17,845 bases of DNA from Neovahlkampfia damariscottae. Taxonomy: Eukaryota; Heterolobosea; Selenaionea; Neovahlkampfiida; Neovahlkampfiidae. The position numbers were made by a program, and so were the translations under genes. Below, piece after piece: positions 17,604 through 17,845 of this stretch (within the stretch, counting starts at the first letter, position 1; each line of letters opens with the position of its first letter). Below the pieces are notes generated by a model. The model was given only the letters and a program-made list of their open reading frames with translations. It did not search any database and was not told the origin of the DNA. Where the stretch lies: positions 1-17,845 of the forward strand of contig JABLTG010000262.1 in the NCBI GenBank assembly GCA_016618085.1. Direction: 5' to 3'.

Positions 17604-17845
17604 TCAAAATGGAGTAGAAAGGAGTTGGGTCTCATTGCCCGAATCATATAGATTCAGACTCATATTTAGAGATTTGATCATTATATTTCTTGCAGCATTC
17701 AAATCTCTATCTTCTTTGTAAGAACAACTTGGACACATAAATCTCTTTTTTCCATAAAGTTTTTGATGTATTTTTCCACATTGACCACATGTCTTTGAAG
17801 TGTATTCTTCTGTAACTATTTTGAGAGATACTTCCGGATATTCTC
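17604..17845 (-). CDS. Fanzor/TnpB-family RNA-guided nuclease, C-terminal fragment
   Basis: Partial gene entering from the right edge; 79 C-terminal residues and a TGA stop are visible, in the frame covering 17843-17604. The segment reads EYPEVSLKIVTEEYTSKTCG, then a zinc ribbon with CxxC (C19, C22) and CPSC (C37, C40), then KEDRDLNAARNIM, the RuvC-III motif carrying the last catalytic Asp. This order (EE.YTSKTC..CG, CxxC, DRD.NAA.NI) is diagnostic of the OrfB/TnpB C-terminal zinc-ribbon family, whose eukaryotic members are Fanzor proteins: omega-RNA-guided DNA nucleases carried by transposons or captured viruses. Its position among intron-bearing genes supports a eukaryotic Fanzor copy. The catalytic Asp and all four Cys are intact, so this end is not decayed. 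RuvC-I/II, the start, and the Fanzor1/2 subtype cannot be judged here. Confidence 0.9.
   Translation of the reverse strand, partial: EYPEVSLKIVTEEYTSKTCGQCGKIHQKLYGKKRFMCPSCSYKEDRDLNAARNIMIKSLNMSLNLYDSGNETQLLSTPF

Noticed and set aside
17406-17651. Plus-strand ORF across the Fanzor 3' end
   Set aside because: Antisense to the zinc-ribbon gene and its flank, no family features.
1-17845. CRISPR array, tRNA or rRNA genes
   Set aside because: No regularly spaced repeats, cloverleaf-like segments or rRNA blocks noticed on either strand.

Overview
This is nuclear DNA of an AT-rich microbial eukaryote. Most genes are interrupted by GT-AG introns of only 28-39 nt, and removing them restores full-length conserved proteins in frame. 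The genetic code is standard: the genes end in TAA or TGA and no stop needs recoding. The gene set includes a RIO1 kinase, a eukaryotic two-domain dihydroxyacetone kinase, an AMP-deaminase homologue, a SETD/Rubisco-LSMT-type SET protein, a very large kinase-ATPase-GAF-cyclase and the tail of a Fanzor/TnpB-type protein. This suits a free-living amoeboid or flagellate protist, but the lineage cannot be fixed from the window alone.

Every gene I can support lies on the minus strand, so transcription runs from high to low coordinates. In that order: the C-terminal end of a Fanzor/TnpB-like RNA-guided nuclease (17604-17845, runs off the right edge); a tandem SET-domain protein with a signal peptide (14572-17393, 1 intron); an AMP deaminase homologue with 11 introns that has lost its catalytic residues (12248-14479); an intronless 1804-residue kinase/AAA ATPase/GAF/class III cyclase (6735-12149); a bacterial-type dGTP triphosphohydrolase (5199-6705, one 28-nt intron); dihydroxyacetone kinase (2915-4735, 2 introns); RIO1 kinase (513-2487, 2 introns); and the 5' part of an unidentified gene (1-338) that starts with a PCNA-binding-like motif but has a reading-frame break. 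Spacing is tight: 29 bp between the dGTPase and the cyclase, and about 92-98 bp at two other junctions.

The genes do not form an obvious pathway. Three neighbours (AMP deaminase homologue, cyclase, dGTPase) all concern purine nucleotides, which may be coincidence. Each of the seven gene starts visible carries a CCAAT-type element close to the ATG (consensus about TGNCCAATYA). The strongest points of interest are the dead AMP deaminase that is still correctly spliced, the ultra-short introns, the start-proximal CCAAT element, the Fanzor end with a hairpin just after its stop codon, and the signalling chimera.
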